From Clostridia bacterium (GTDB lineage Bacteria; Bacillota_A; Clostridia; Oscillospirales; CAG-272): a stretch of 13,516 bases of DNA. Location of the stretch: contig JAFXWT010000102.1 of assembly GCA_017542695.1 (NCBI GenBank), forward strand, positions 1 through 13,516. Reading direction: 5' to 3'. Position numbers and translations under genes: made by a program. The notes beneath the pieces were generated by a model. It did no database searches. It was not told where the DNA came from and worked only from the letters and a program-made list of their open reading frames with translations. Shown piece after piece: positions 12,873 to 13,516 of the stretch; the stretch's first letter is position 1, and each line of letters begins with the position of its first letter.

Positions 12873-13516
12873 ATGGAGAACACAGACCTCAAAGCGAGAT
12901 ATACGCGCGCCGTCCGCGCGCTTTTTGACAGAAAGTTTTCACATCTCAATAAAGAACAACGGGAGGCGGTCTTTACCGTTAAAGGTCCGCTCCTCGTGCT
13001 TGCGGGCGCGGGAACGGGCAAGACGACGCTTCTCGTCAACAGAATAGCATACATATTAAAGTATGGGGACGCATACATGGCTTGCCCCGTGCCCGCGTCT
13101 CTTTCGGAGGATGGTGTTTGCGAGATCGAGGACGCGGCAAAAGGCGCGTCGGACGACGACCTCGATATGCTGCTCGACTCGTTCGCGCTCGAAAAATGCC
13201 GTCCGTGGAACGTACTTGCGATCACGTTCACGAACAAGGCGGCAAACGAGATGAAAACGCGCCTTGAAACGATGCTCGGCGACGAAGTGAAAGACATCTG
13301 GTGCGGCACGTTCCACTCGATGTGCCTGAGGATCCTGCGCGCCAATGCGTCTCTTTTCGGGTGGACGTCCGATTTTACCATCTACGATACGGACGATCAG
13401 AAAAAGCTGATGCAGGAATGCCTTAAACAGCTTGGTATCGACGAAAAGAACCTTCCGCCGAAGCTCGTGCTTAACCAGATCGGGCGCGCGAAGGACAAGC
13501 TCATTACCCCTGCGGA
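12873..13516 (+). CDS. pcrA: UvrD/PcrA-type SF1 DNA helicase (partial, C-terminus beyond window)
   Basis: The frame is open for 214 codons to the right edge. SF1A motifs are visible: Q-motif LNKEQ (25-29), Walker A AGAGTGKT (44-51), motif Ia TFTNKAA (118-124), motif Ib GTFHSM (145-150) and YDTDDQ (171-176). PcrA/UvrD is a 3'-5' ATP-dependent DNA translocase used in repair and in removing RecA or RNA polymerase from DNA. Between Walker A and motif Ia there is an insertion of about 45 residues (about 65-110, ending PWNVLAITFT). I recall similar insertions from clostridial PcrA homologues, so this is probably a lineage trait rather than damage. AAAGGA (12860-12865) is 7 nt before ATG 12873. Two overlapping promoters drive it. 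The assignment as PcrA rather than another UvrD paralogue is likely but not certain. Confidence 0.9.
   Translation, partial: MENTDLKARYTRAVRALFDRKFSHLNKEQREAVFTVKGPLLVLAGAGTGKTTLLVNRIAYILKYGDAYMACPVPASLSEDGVCEIEDAAKGASDDDLDMLLDSFALEKCRPWNVLAITFTNKAANEMKTRLETMLGDEVKDIWCGTFHSMCLRILRANASLFGWTSDFTIYDTDDQKKLMQECLKQLGIDEKNLPPKLVLNQIGRAKDKLITPA

Overview
The window looks like the chromosome of a Gram-positive Clostridia-type Firmicute of moderate GC content. It probably comes from an uncultured gut lineage, but the species is not identifiable from sequence alone. Supporting signs are strong GGAGG ribosome-binding sites, sigma-A promoters with the Gram-positive TGn extended -10, an SLH-type protein, a CxxC-repeat surface protein, and a PcrA-type helicase carrying an insertion I recall from clostridial homologues. 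The gene content is mostly envelope and household functions. I see no transposase, CRISPR array, phage gene or integrase.

Positions 1-7353 are a minus-strand block. Read in transcription order it encodes: a membrane-anchored VanY/M15B-like carboxypeptidase whose zinc site looks degraded; a MoxR AAA+ ATPase; a DUF58 protein; a small two-helix protein ending in a DUF4129-like tail; an Lhr-like DEAD/DEAH helicase; a membrane-anchored NERD-like protein; and the start of an SLH-domain exported protein cut by the left edge. MoxR, DUF58, the DUF4129-like gene and the helicase are packed tightly (16-nt gap, 4-nt overlap, then only a few nt) and are almost certainly one operon. A hairpin separates the peptidase gene from MoxR. 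The NERD-like gene has its own strong promoter.

Positions 7354-7575 are an AT-rich divergent promoter region. A plus-strand PHP-family histidinol-phosphatase-like gene follows. It converges on a minus-strand sugar-phosphate isomerase/epimerase-like TIM-barrel gene, and the two share a bidirectional terminator (8393-8420). Upstream of the isomerase, also on the minus strand, is a uridine-kinase-family P-loop kinase. Each of these minus genes has a recognisable sigma-A promoter. The isomerase promoter lies at the 3' end of the kinase gene.

Positions 10149-10417 hold a tRNA-Leu(CAA) gene with its promoter, a 15-bp hairpin and further small hairpins. Next is a 765-residue exported, C-terminally membrane-anchored protein with a possible cohesin-like N-terminal domain and six tandem CxxC repeats, closed by a strong intrinsic terminator. 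The window ends inside a UvrD/PcrA helicase gene driven by two overlapping promoters offset by 11 bp.

The most interesting items are: the MoxR-DUF58 operon that lacks a transglutaminase and runs into an Lhr-like helicase; two apparent pseudoenzymes (the M15B-like and NERD-like proteins); the CxxC-repeat surface protein; and the promoter architecture. I found no evidence for an entirely new system. The helicase/NERD/MoxR neighbourhood is the best candidate for follow-up.
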